In this document: positions 1-9,400 of the stretch, piece by piece
Position numbering within the stretch: the stretch's first letter is position 1
Layout: every line of letters begins with the position of its first letter
Origin: CAZLKN01 sp964560135
GTDB lineage: Bacteria; Actinomycetota; JAICYB01
Direction: 5' to 3'
NCBI GenBank assembly: GCA_964560135.1
Contig: CAZLKN010000060.1
Span: forward strand, 1 to 16,795
Length of the DNA stretch: 16,795 nt
Translations under genes and position numbers: made by a program
Notes under the pieces: generated by a model
What the model was told of the DNA's origin: nothing
Databases searched by the model: none
Seen by the model: the letters and a program-made list of their open reading frames with translations, nothing else

Positions 1-1400
1 ATGTCGGCGAACCGGTCCCCCATCGAGGATCCCAGCCACCTCAGGGCGGGCTCCGTCCCGTCGTAGGTCGTGCCGACGAGCGGGCGGTACCCGGAGGTCG
101 GGGGCCAGAGCCCCACCGTCACCATTGCCTGCGCGGGATGCTGCGCCTGCACACCTGTTGCCATGTCGCGTCCCGCACGGTCCAGGGTGTCGTTGTAGGT
201 GGCGCCGAGCAACGGGATGAACCGCGCCCAGGCGTCGAAGGGGCCGAGGTCGAGCTGCCAGCTCCCGATCGCCGGGGTGCCCGGGCCGCCGTTCAGGAAG
301 CGGGAGATCCAGTCTTCCGGCACGCGTTCCTCGAAGCGGCTTCGCGAGCCGATCTGCGGATGGAAGTTGACGGTACGTCCCCAGACTCCGAGAGAAACCA
401 GCCGGTTCTGGGTCTCCGGCGGTTCGGCGTGCGTGGCCTCCGAGCGCACCCCGATCAGGGGACGGTAGGTGTCCTCGGCCCACACGCCCACGGAAAGATC
501 GTCACGCTGGTGCGCGGCCCGTCGACCGGGCCGACCTTCGGCGCTGTGTTCGATGTCCACCGCGGTGATCGGGATCTCCGTCCCTCGGCTGTAGGCGCCG
601 GCGGTGATCCGCTGCTGAGCGGTGAGCCGCTCGTCTTGGCGTACCCCTTCGACCCGGTCGAAGAGGTAGACGCCGGCCGGCGAGACGGTCTCGGCGTCGG
701 TGCGCGTGACGAGGCCCACCTGGGTGCGCCGGCACCCTTCGACGAGCATGTGGTCGCCCTTGTCCAGGCTACGGGCGTTGCCGTCGTGGGTGCGGGCGGC
801 GCCGGCCCATAGCTCGCCTTCGGCGGTGGTGCGGTAGACGGTCCACAGGTGCACCGGTGGCGTGTCGGCGTAGTGTTCGAGGGAGGCAGGGTAGGCGTGA
901 TCGACCTGCGGCAGGAGCAGACGCCCTGCGAGCCAGAGGGTGTTGGCGAACGGTCCGATCTCGCCGTCCGCGAGCGTTTCGGCGGCCTGGTCGAGCATCT
1001 CGCTCGGCGCGTCCTCGAGGATGAACAGCGGCAGGCGGGCGCGGCGTCCGCCGTCGTCCTCGTACCACAAGCCGTAGGAGACCAGGGTGCGCTCGGTGGG
1101 CCATCGGCGGCTGTAGCCGCCCATCCGGTGTCCGTCGCGCTCCACGCTGGCCGGATGGATCTGGTACTCGTCGGGGTCGCCGGGGGGCTCCTCCACGAGC
1201 AGGGTCAGCGTGGACCAGCCGCCGGGGTCCTCCCGGACGGGCGCCACCTGCATCTCCCGACGGGGCAGGTCGTCGGGGCGGGGAGCGAGCTCGCGCTCAC
1301 CTTCCGGGCACTCCAGCGGCGGATCGTCGGGCCCCGTCCCGGCCAGGGCGACGCCCGGAAGGCCCACGATGATCGCCAGCGCGGCGGCGAGGCGTCTCAC
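1..1400 (-). CDS. Secreted repeat protein, partial (runs off left edge)
   Basis: An uninterrupted reading frame of 466 codons runs from a GTG at 1400-1398 to the window edge, so the C-terminus is missing. The start is set by a good Shine-Dalgarno (GGAGG, 6 nt spacer) and by a GTGA overlap with the stop of the upstream gene, implying translational coupling. Residues 1-20 form a signal peptide (MRRLAAALAIIVGLPGVALA), so the protein is probably exported. I recognise no family. Residues 303-447 contain a degenerate repeat of a G-x-W or G-P-F core followed by PL-x-G, for example SVGVWAEDTYRPLIGVRSE (303-321), SLGVWGRTVNFHPQIGSRS (336-354) and TVGLWPPTSGYRPLVGTTYD (428-447), spaced about 33-46 residues. 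There are two cysteines in the visible mature part (31, 223). Function is unknown; the coupling suggests it works with the large multidomain protein encoded just before it. Exported status is fairly sure, the role is not. Confidence 0.8.
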   Translation of the reverse strand, partial: MRRLAAALAIIVGLPGVALAGTGPDDPPLECPEGERELAPRPDDLPRREMQVAPVREDPGGWSTLTLLVEEPPGDPDEYQIHPASVERDGHRMGGYSRRWPTERTLVSYGLWYEDDGGRRARLPLFILEDAPSEMLDQAAETLADGEIGPFANTLWLAGRLLLPQVDHAYPASLEHYADTPPVHLWTVYRTTAEGELWAGAARTHDGNARSLDKGDHMLVEGCRRTQVGLVTRTDAETVSPAGVYLFDRVEGVRQDERLTAQQRITAGAYSRGTEIPITAVDIEHSAEGRPGRRAAHQRDDLSVGVWAEDTYRPLIGVRSEATHAEPPETQNRLVSLGVWGRTVNFHPQIGSRSRFEERVPEDWISRFLNGGPGTPAIGSWQLDLGPFDAWARFIPLLGATYNDTLDRAGRDMATGVQAQHPAQAMVTVGLWPPTSGYRPLVGTTYDGTEPALRWLGSSMGDRFAD

Positions 1401-4400
1401 GGGGGCCCTCCCACGTGCTCGTTCGCCTCACGTTCCAGGGGGACGATATAGCCGCAGTTGATCTCGTGGATGAGGCTCGCGTACTCGGGGAAGAACGCCG
1501 CGATCCGGCGCTCGACCTCGTTGTAGATCACCTCCGAGAGCGTGCCCTGGGCGACGGTACCGTCGACGACCGCGAGGCCTCCGATCCCGCAGTTCACCTC
1601 GACGATGAAGGCCGTGGCGTAGTCGCACTTGCCGAACTCGTCGCACACCTCGTACACGAACTTGTCCTCGTCTCGGAATGTGGCGGGGTCGGGAGTGTAG
1701 ACGAACGCCCCATCGGTTTCGAGCGCCACGGCGCCGCTCCGCGGCTCCTGCACCAGGGAGAGATCGAGGGGACTGTTCCACGGCGCGTGGTCATGGTCGT
1801 TGTCGAGCACGTTGCCCTCGAGCGCCGTGTACGGGTCGGTCTCGTAGCGCTCGTCGAGGGCCACGGGTAGCGGCTTCTCGATGACGGTCACGGTCACGGT
1901 CGCCGAAGTCGTCTTCCCGTATTTGTTCGCGGCCAGATAGGTGAAGTCGTCGGTTCCGTCGTAGCCGTGCGGCGGCTCGTAGAACACGACGGTCCCATCG
2001 GTCGACGCGGTCCCTCCGGCAGCGGGAGTCCCGACCTCCAGGATCCGCAACGGGGCGTCGACGTCCATGTCGTTGGACAGCACGTTGATCTCGCTCGACC
2101 TGAACTCGTATGCCTCTGCGGCGTCGTCCTCGGCGACGAACACGTTCTCGATCACGTCCACAACGACGGTCGCTGTCGCGGTTCCACCGTCCTTGTCTTC
2201 CGCGACGTACGTGAAGACATCCGTGCCGTCGAAATCGTTCGGCGGGTCGTAGAACACCACCTCGCCGTCGGTCGTGGCCGTGCCGCCCGCCGACGCCGCC
2301 GAGACCTCGGCGATGTGCAGGGGCAGGTCGGCTGGGACGTCCGTATCGTTGGCCAGCACGTCGATCACGATCGGATGGAACTCGTCGGCCTCAGCCTCCA
2401 CATCCTGGGTATCGGGAGGCAGGTTGGCGATCTCCGCTGTGGCCACGGCCACGTCGCACAGATCTTCCTGGTCGCAGAAGGTGATCGTCACCTGGTACGT
2501 GCCGTTGTCGGCGTAGGTATGGACGGGGAAGGCGGTGCCCGTCCCGCGCAGGCTGTTGGCGACGTCGGCGTCCTCCATGGGACTACCGTCGCCCCAGTCG
2601 ATCGTGGCCGTGTGCGTATCGTCGGGGTTGGGGTCGGCGAAGGCGAAGGGATGGACGTGGGGCACGCCCTCGGCCCCCGTGGTGTCCTCCGAGATCACCT
2701 CCGGCGGCGCGGGCGGGACGACCGTCACCTCGAAGGCATCGCAGCCCGTGTCGTCGGCGTCGTCGGTGACGCACACCTCCACCGTATGGATGCCCGCGGC
2801 GGCGTAGGTGTGGTCGGCCGCCACCGTGCCGGTACCCAGGTACGGGTCGCGGATGGCCACGGATTCGATCGGGCCACCGTCGCCCCAGTCGACCGTGGCG
2901 GTCTGGGTGTCGCGGATCCCGGGGTCTCGGAAGGTGGCCTCGATCTGGACCGTCTCGTTGACGGTGCGGTCGGGGCCGGCGTCCACGACGGGGGCCAGGT
3001 TGCGCACCGACACCGGGATCGGCTCACAGTCGCTGCCGCCGTCGTCGTCGTGTACGCAGGCATCGAGGGTGTAGGAGCCGTCCTGCTCGTAGACGTGGGA
3101 GGTGCTGAGCCGGAAGCGAGTTCCGTCGGGCTCGATCGTGACCAGCTCGGACGGGGTTCCGTCCCCGAAGGTCATGCTCGCCGTATGCGTGTCTGCCGTC
3201 CCGGGATCGCCGAAGACGGCGCGGATCGGTGTGGGTTGACCCTCGCCGGTCCCGACGCCGCTGGTGACCACACCCCGGTACTGCACCTGCGACTGGCTGT
3301 AGTTATAGAAGGCCAGGTACCCGGGCCCGAACGCGGCCTCGTGGTCGAGCTCGAGGACGTCGTCCACCCACACGCGGAGCCGGTCCGGCTCGACCTCGAA
3401 CCGGAAGGTGTACTCGGTCTGGTCCTCCCACCCCTGGTCACCCAGGCTCGTCGCACGGCCGACCTCGGCCACCTGGTTTTCGTGCGACCAGAAGTCACAC
3501 TCGGGAGGGACGCCGGTCACGTGCGAGAGTGCGATCCCCTTAGGTCCGAGGCTACAGAAGGACTGGTCTCCCTGCTTCCAGTCGATCAGCCACCAGTCCG
3601 CTGCGGGGTCTTCGTTCATGCCCGGCTGGTAGCCGATCCCGAACCCGATGTAGTCGTCGTCGCCCGTGGTCAGCACGGTCATCTTCACCTCGGCGGTCCC
3701 GTAGCCGAAGGGGATGTTGCTCACGAACAGCGTCGGGCTCCCGTTGATGCGCTGGACGACGCTTTGTCCGTCGGGGGCGACCTTCCAGTCCATCCCGTTG
3801 GGAGACCCGTAGATCTCCGGGGTCCAGGCGTGCAGGTCGAGGATGCTGAGGATCGGGTCGGCGTTGGACACGGTCGCCTGGAACTCGGTGCAGCCCGTGG
3901 CCCCCGCTTCGTGCGCCATGCACACCGCGACGATGTACAAGCCCTCGTCGGCGTAGCGGTGCTCGCCGTACACGTGCTGGGAGTCGTAGGTGGCGTCCCC
4001 GACGGTTCCGTCTCCCCAGTCGACGGTGGCCGTGAAGGTGGCGGAGTCCTTCTCGGGATGGTCCCAGGTGACCTCGGTGGCGGTCTCAGGTGTGCTCCCC
4101 GGATCGGAGGTGAGCGCCACAAGGTCGCCCTCCGCGTAGCTGCGCCCCCCGTTCGAGGCAAGCGTCGGGGGCTCGCCGCCGTCCGGGGTTGACGGGTCGC
4201 AGTCGTCGTCGATGCCGTTGAGCACGTCCACGGCCCCGGGATTCACATCCGGGTCCTGATCGTCGCAGTCGACGTTGGCATTCCAGCCGTCTCCGTCGGC
4301 GTCGGGCGCGTCGACGCGGACCGCCCACTCGAGGATGCGCGGGAGGTGCGGCGGGCTCGTCGAGATCGTGGCTTTCACCATCCGTATGCCCACCTCGTCC

Positions 4401-6277
4401 ATCTCCGTCGGCTCGTAGGTGAGGGTCTGTCCGGTGCCGAGCGGATCTTCGTCGATGGTCCACTCGACGGTGGTCGTGGCCGGATCGGAGACCTGGACGC
4501 TGAGCTCCTGGGAGCCCCCCAGCAGTACCTCGGCGCTACGGGGCTTTGGTGCGTGATCGAGCACCTGCGGTCCGTCGCCTGCGGGCTGGACGGAGATCGG
4601 GGTATAGCCGACGCCTACTCCGCCCTCGTCGTTTGTCACCTGCACGCCCACGAACCCGGAGAAGGGACTCTCGTAGGCGTGTGTGACCGTCTCGCCCTCC
4701 GCGTCGTCGAACGCTCCGTCCCCGTCGAGATCCCACGCGTAGGACACGACCGGCCACGTGGACTGCTGCAGCTCGGCCGTGAACTGGATCGGGGAGCCCG
4801 GCTGGCCCGTGTACGGCCCCCCGGCGGAGACGAGGGGAGCCTCGTCGACGACCACGGGGTCGGCCTCCAGCTGCGCCTCCACATCAGCGAAGGCCGTCCG
4901 CGCGTCGTCGAGGGCGGTCCGCATCTCGGCGTTGCCGGCCAGCATCTCGCTCACGGCCTCGCGGGCTGCCGCGACCGAGCCCGTGAGGTCGTGGGCCGCG
5001 AGGATGGCCCGAACCTCGGCGAGGTCCGCAAGGGTGAGCCCCGCGTTGAGCAGGGATCGCTCCTGGTCTCCAGAGAAGCCGTCGGCTACCACTTCCGCCC
5101 GGAACTCCTCGAGGACGGTGAGCATGTCGTCGAAGGCTCTGGGGTCGGAAGCGATGGCCTCGTCGAAGCCCTCCAGCGCCGTATCGATGTCGTGGAGGTT
5201 CGCGCTCGCCAGCAGCGCCGTCTCCTGGATCGCCCGGGCGTGGAGCAGGGCCCACTCGCCGTCCCCCTGTGCGGCCGCCCCCTGGAATCGCTCGTACGAG
5301 ACGAGGAAGCGCTCGAGCAGTGCCGCCGACGACCCCATGGCGGTGCCCAACCGAGCCGTTGCCTCCTCCAGCGCGTCGGGATGCTCGGGAGCGATGTGCC
5401 CGCCCGACCGGATGGGTGCGAGCTGGAAATAGTCGGGATCCGGTGGATCTTCCGCGATCAACAGGTAATGGCTGAGGGCATTGAGCAGGGTGGCCAGAGC
5501 TGCCCCCTTGGCGTCCCCGAACACCTTGCCGGCGAGCCACACGAACTGTGACTTGGGCTTGACGTCTCCCGGCCCGCCCACCAGCTTGTTGATGAGGTGC
5601 GCCAGCAGATCGCCGGCGCCCTTCTTGACCGCCTGGATGATGGCCGCGAAATCGGCGGCCAGGAGCAGACCCCTGTAAGCCGTGAGGCCCTTCTCGAGGA
5701 GCTTCTGCTGCTCGCGCGCTCGTGACTTGACCGCATCGATGGCGGCTGTTGAGGGGAGAGGTACGTCGGTGGGGATACGGACGCTGAATGCGTGCGGGAA
5801 CAACGCATCGACGTCCTGGTCGTACTCTCCGCTCTGGCACTCGTCGATGACCACACCCCAGCTTCCGGATCTGAGGGAGCCTGCTGGTCCGGTGAATCCC
5901 AGGATCTCACCGGCGATCCCCCCGCCGGACACAGCGAACACCGTCTTCCGGATCCCCGGGATGGACGCGCCATCCGAGATCACGCCCCGCTCGATGGTGC
6001 CGGTCGGTATGGCGTAGACGTCGGCGAACGGCCACCAGTAGTCCCTGACCCCTTTCGGGCAGTTGGTGACATGGGCGATCTGGCCGATGTCGATGGCGAC
6101 GACCTCGTTGGCCCCGTAGACCGACTTCTCCATCGAGATCCACTGACCGAGCGGACCCGTGGTGAGCGCATCCGCACGCGGTTGCCCCGGCCCAGGCGCG
6201 AGCAGCGTCGCCACGAGCGCGGTGACCAGGAACGTGGCCTTGGCGGGAAGGAGGCCGCGAGGCCGCCGTCCGGTCAT
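1397..6277 (-). CDS. Large exported multidomain protein (PKD, MopE-type metal-binding, thrombospondin C-like, cadherin-like repeats)
   Basis: 1626 residues from ATG at 6277. Residues 1-37 look like a signal peptide (basic start, hydrophobic 15-29). Residues 40-475 are a helical region of no recognised family. Then come a PKD domain (about 482-563, WDLDGDG), an Ig-like stretch (570-655), a MopE/thrombospondin-3-like metal-binding motif (658-694, DADGDGWNANVDCDDQDP then DDDCD), a PKD-like domain (703-805, VDWGDG), a thrombospondin C-terminal-like domain (806-1003, DDDYIGFGIGYQ, WWLIDWKQGDQ), three more PKD domains (1015-1092, 1094-1187, 1190-1284) and three cadherin/Ig-like repeats (1287-1376, 1380-1466, 1469-1562; VLANDTDV, VLSNDMDV, VLDNDHDH). 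There is no LPXTG or C-terminal transmembrane anchor; a 64-residue tail with two cysteines ends it. The architecture fits a calcium-binding extracellular or surface adhesion or structural protein. It is divergent from smc and coupled to the next secreted gene. Domain calls are from motif recognition only. Confidence 0.9.
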   Translation of the reverse strand: MTGRRPRGLLPAKATFLVTALVATLLAPGPGQPRADALTTGPLGQWISMEKSVYGANEVVAIDIGQIAHVTNCPKGVRDYWWPFADVYAIPTGTIERGVISDGASIPGIRKTVFAVSGGGIAGEILGFTGPAGSLRSGSWGVVIDECQSGEYDQDVDALFPHAFSVRIPTDVPLPSTAAIDAVKSRAREQQKLLEKGLTAYRGLLLAADFAAIIQAVKKGAGDLLAHLINKLVGGPGDVKPKSQFVWLAGKVFGDAKGAALATLLNALSHYLLIAEDPPDPDYFQLAPIRSGGHIAPEHPDALEEATARLGTAMGSSAALLERFLVSYERFQGAAAQGDGEWALLHARAIQETALLASANLHDIDTALEGFDEAIASDPRAFDDMLTVLEEFRAEVVADGFSGDQERSLLNAGLTLADLAEVRAILAAHDLTGSVAAAREAVSEMLAGNAEMRTALDDARTAFADVEAQLEADPVVVDEAPLVSAGGPYTGQPGSPIQFTAELQQSTWPVVSYAWDLDGDGAFDDAEGETVTHAYESPFSGFVGVQVTNDEGGVGVGYTPISVQPAGDGPQVLDHAPKPRSAEVLLGGSQELSVQVSDPATTTVEWTIDEDPLGTGQTLTYEPTEMDEVGIRMVKATISTSPPHLPRILEWAVRVDAPDADGDGWNANVDCDDQDPDVNPGAVDVLNGIDDDCDPSTPDGGEPPTLASNGGRSYAEGDLVALTSDPGSTPETATEVTWDHPEKDSATFTATVDWGDGTVGDATYDSQHVYGEHRYADEGLYIVAVCMAHEAGATGCTEFQATVSNADPILSILDLHAWTPEIYGSPNGMDWKVAPDGQSVVQRINGSPTLFVSNIPFGYGTAEVKMTVLTTGDDDYIGFGIGYQPGMNEDPAADWWLIDWKQGDQSFCSLGPKGIALSHVTGVPPECDFWSHENQVAEVGRATSLGDQGWEDQTEYTFRFEVEPDRLRVWVDDVLELDHEAAFGPGYLAFYNYSQSQVQYRGVVTSGVGTGEGQPTPIRAVFGDPGTADTHTASMTFGDGTPSELVTIEPDGTRFRLSTSHVYEQDGSYTLDACVHDDDGGSDCEPIPVSVRNLAPVVDAGPDRTVNETVQIEATFRDPGIRDTQTATVDWGDGGPIESVAIRDPYLGTGTVAADHTYAAAGIHTVEVCVTDDADDTGCDAFEVTVVPPAPPEVISEDTTGAEGVPHVHPFAFADPNPDDTHTATIDWGDGSPMEDADVANSLRGTGTAFPVHTYADNGTYQVTITFCDQEDLCDVAVATAEIANLPPDTQDVEAEADEFHPIVIDVLANDTDVPADLPLHIAEVSAASAGGTATTDGEVVFYDPPNDFDGTDVFTYVAEDKDGGTATATVVVDVIENVFVAEDDAAEAYEFRSSEINVLSNDMDVDAPLRILEVGTPAAGGTASTDGTVVFYEPPHGYDGTDDFTYLAANKYGKTTSATVTVTVIEKPLPVALDERYETDPYTALEGNVLDNDHDHAPWNSPLDLSLVQEPRSGAVALETDGAFVYTPDPATFRDEDKFVYEVCDEFGKCDYATAFIVEVNCGIGGLAVVDGTVAQGTLSEVIYNEVERRIAAFFPEYASLIHEINCGYIVPLEREANEHVGGPP

Positions 6278-6345
6278 GGGGTCCCCCCTGTGATGTCCTC
6301 CATCGGCATCCTTCTGCGACGAGCTCTGATCTCCTGCTCGTCCAT
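6274..6345 (-). CDS. Possible 23-residue upstream peptide coupled to the large exported protein
   Basis: A short frame (ATG at 6345-6343) encodes MDEQEIRARRRRMPMEDITG plus three residues. Its TGA overlaps the ATG of the large gene as ATGA, the usual arrangement for translational coupling. I see no good Shine-Dalgarno in front of it, and the same frame is open much further upstream, so it may be chance. If real, it is a leader peptide rather than a functional protein. Confidence 0.25.
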   Translation of the reverse strand: MDEQEIRARRRRMPMEDITGGTP

Positions 6346-6350
6346 AGGGC

Positions 6351-6381
6351 GTTCATCCGCGGTGAACGGATGTTCATCCGC
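6351..6381. promoter_or_regulatory. Triple CATCCG/CGGATG inverted-repeat cluster between divergent genes
   Basis: Three copies of one hexamer alternate in orientation: CATCCG (6354-6359), CGGATG (6367-6372), CATCCG (6375-6380). The second and third form a near-perfect palindrome CGGATGTTCATCCG. GTTCATCCGC is also repeated directly (6351-6360 and 6372-6381). The cluster lies in the 213-bp gap between smc and the divergent exported-protein gene, where an operator would be expected. The binding protein is unknown; this is inferred from symmetry alone. Confidence 0.4.
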
Positions 6382-6477
6382 ACCGAACTCACGTCGGCCA
6401 GGTCGGTCCCGCGTGGTGGGCGGCGCTCGGGTGGTGCTGTCGGGCCCCAGTTCGGCCCCGGTGTCCCAGGGGTCGCC

Positions 6478-6483
6478 TATCCT
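6478..6483 (+). promoter_or_regulatory. -10 element (TATCCT) of a likely leaderless smc promoter
   Basis: TATCCT fits the actinobacterial TANNNT -10 pattern and ends 7 nt before the GTG of smc. No Shine-Dalgarno sits at a useful distance, so transcription probably starts at or beside the start codon. No convincing -35 is seen. Confidence 0.5.
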
Positions 6484-6490
6484 TGCTCCC

Positions 6491-9400
6491 GTGCATCTGG
6501 AATCGGTCACCCTGCGCGGGTTCAAGTCGTTCGCCGATCGCACCCAGCTCGAGCTCGAGCCGGGGCTGCTCGCCGTCGTCGGGCCCAACGGCGCGGGCAA
6601 GTCCAACCTCATCGACGCCCTGATCTGGTGCCTCGGCACCCTGTCCACGCGTGCCCTGCGGGCCGAGCGCATGGAGGACGTGATCTTCCAGGGCACCGAG
6701 AAGCGCAAGGCCCTCGGGATGTCCCAGGTCGTGCTGGCCTTCGACAACACCACGGGCACCTTCCCCCTCGACTTCACCCAGGTGCAGATCGGCCGCACCC
6801 TCTACCGGGACGGCGCCAGCGAGTACACGATCAACGGCACGGCCTGCCGGCTGCTCGACGTCCAGGAGCTGCTCTCGGAGGCCGGCATCGGTCGCGAGCT
6901 GCACGCGGTGGTCGCCCAGGGCCAGGTGGACGAGATCGTCGGGTCGCGTCCAGAGGAGCTGCGCTCGTTCGTGGAGGAGGCGGCGGGGATCTCGAAGCAC
7001 CGGCGCCGCAAGGAGCGGGCGCTGCGCAAGATCGAGCACGTCGAGCAGGACCTGTCGCGGGTGGCCGACCTCGCCTCCGAGCTCCGGCGGCAGCTCCGCC
7101 CCCTGCAGGCCCAGGCCGACCAGGCCCGCCGCCACCAGGAGATCACCGAGCGTCTCCGTGAGATCAGGATCCGACAGCTCGTCGGCGAGCTCGAGCAGCT
7201 GTCCGAGGAGCGGCGGCGGGCCCTGCAGGCCCGCGACGGCGCCGCCCACGAGCTCGAGACGAGCCGGGAGCGGCTGGAGGCGCTGCGCGCCGAGCGGGCC
7301 GCCGCCGAGGAGCGCCTCGACGCCTCCCGCAAGCAGGCCTCCGGGATGCGCCGCGGGCTCGAGCACCTGCGGTCGGCGCAGGCCTCCGGGCTGCGGGCGG
7401 TGGTGATGCTCCGCGAACGAGCCCACCAGCGCCCCGACCAGCGCCGGCGCGAGGCCCTTGTCCAGAAGCTGTCGCTGCTCGACGCCGAGGAGGCGGAGGT
7501 CCGCACCTCACTCGACACCACCGCATCCTGGATCGTCGAGCGCGAACAGGAGCTGCGCAGCGTGCGCGACCGGCGGGCCGCCCTCCAGGACGAGGCCACC
7601 GCGCGCACGGAGCGGCTGACGGCGCTGCGCGACGAGCTCGCCGGGATCGACGCCGAGGCGCGTGCGGTGTCGGAGGCGCAGGTGGCCGCCCGCGCCGAGG
7701 CCGCCGGGGCGGGGGAGCGCTACGACCGCGCCTCCGACCGGATCGGACGCCTCGCCCAGCAGGCCGACACGATCCGCGAGGAGATCGAGCGCCTCGACGC
7801 CGACGGGGGCCGGGCGAGCCTCACGGTCGAGCGCCTGGAAGCCGAGCGGCGCGAGGCCGAGACCGCCTTCGAGGAGGCCGAGGCCAAGCTGCGCACGATC
7901 GAGTCCGAGGCCGCCGTGCTCGGCGGACGGCTCGAGTCGCTGCGCGTCGCGCGCGACATGACCGCCTCCCGCCGGAAGGGCGCGGAGGCGTTGCGGACGG
8001 AGTTCGGCGTCGAGCTCGGCGCCCGGGGCGTGCTCGGCGACATGGTGAAGGTCGCCTCCGGCCTGGAGGTCGCGGTGGAGGCGGCGCTCGGCCCGGCGGT
8101 GGACGCTCTGGTCGTGGCGGGAGCCAAGCTCGCCGACGCGCTGCACCGGGCCGAGGAGCACGAGAAGGACGTTCTGATCGCATCGACGATGCCGTCGGGC
8201 GGATCCCGTCCGGCCATCCCCGGCGCGAGGCCGCTCGTGGACGTCGTCGAGGTGGCCGGCTGGCTGCGGGGGACCGTCGAGAGCCTGCTCGCCGACACCT
8301 ACCTGGCCGACGATCTGTCCGGAGCCGTCGAGCTGTCCGAGCGCCACCCGGACGCGACCTTCGTGACCCCCAGAGGCCACGTCCTGCGCCGCCGGGGCGT
8401 GTCGCGCCCGGCCCGCAGCGGGGTCGTCCAGGCCTCCCTGGGGATCATCGCGGGGCTGGAACGCACCCAGGAATCGGTGCGGCGGCTGGAGGGCGAGCGG
8501 AGCCGCTGGACCACCAACCGCGACCGGAGGCGCCGCGACCTCGACCGCCTCGGCAAGGAGCTCGAGGAGGCCCGCTCGACGCTGCACGAGATCGAGGGCC
8601 GGATCGCCGCCGCCGCCGACCGGCTTCGCGAGCTGCGGGCCGAGGAGCACGCCGGGGAGCTGGAGCGCGAGATCGCCGGACGCGACCGCGAGGAGCGCCT
8701 CCGCCGCGCGGAGACCACAGCCACACGCAAGGAGGACCTCGCCCGCCGCGAAGCCGAGTTGCGTGGACAGGAGACCGAGCTGGCCCGCGCCGCCGAGGAG
8801 GCCTCCCGCCGGCTGGAGCAGCTCGAACAGGGGGCCCGGAACCTCGACGAGGGGCTGACCGAGCTCCTCACCACCAAGGCGTCGCTCGAGGAACGGTTCC
8901 GCAACATCGGCCGTTCCCGTGAGGAGTTGCGCGCGGAACAGGCCTCCGAGGAGGCGCCGCCCACCGACCCCGAGGACCTCCAGGCCGCCGAGGCGATGCT
9001 CGCGGCGCTGGACGGATTCGTCTCCCGGGCCGAGGCCCGGGTGCGTGAGATGCTCGCCGCCGAAGAGGCCTTCGAAGAGGAGTTGCGGAAGGTGAGCGGC
9101 GAGGCGTCCCGGCTCGAGGTGCAGGCGGCGTCGCTGGAGCCGCGCTCCCTGCACGCCGCCGAGACCGTGACACGCCTCGACGTCCGCCTCGAGGAGGTCG
9201 GGTCGCGGCTCGCGCGGGAGTTCGAGATCCCGCCGGCCCGGGCCCGCGAGGAGTTCCCCCCGGCCCCCGACGCCGAGGCTCTCAAGACCGAGGAGCGCCG
9301 CCTCGACGCGGAAGTGCGGCGCATGGGCCCGGTGAACCCGCTGGCCGCCGAGGAGATCGTCGAACTGGAGGACCGCCGCACCTTCCTCGAGGCCCAGCTC

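Noticed and set aside
1967..4192. 741-codon plus-strand frame
   Set aside because: It is antisense to the PKD/cadherin repeats of the exported protein; its Val/Gly/Asp/Arg-rich translation mirrors that coding strand.
5792..6490. Extending smc upstream by 233 codons
   Set aside because: The SMC N-terminus begins exactly at the GTG at 6491; the extension is antisense to the exported-protein gene and unlike any SMC.
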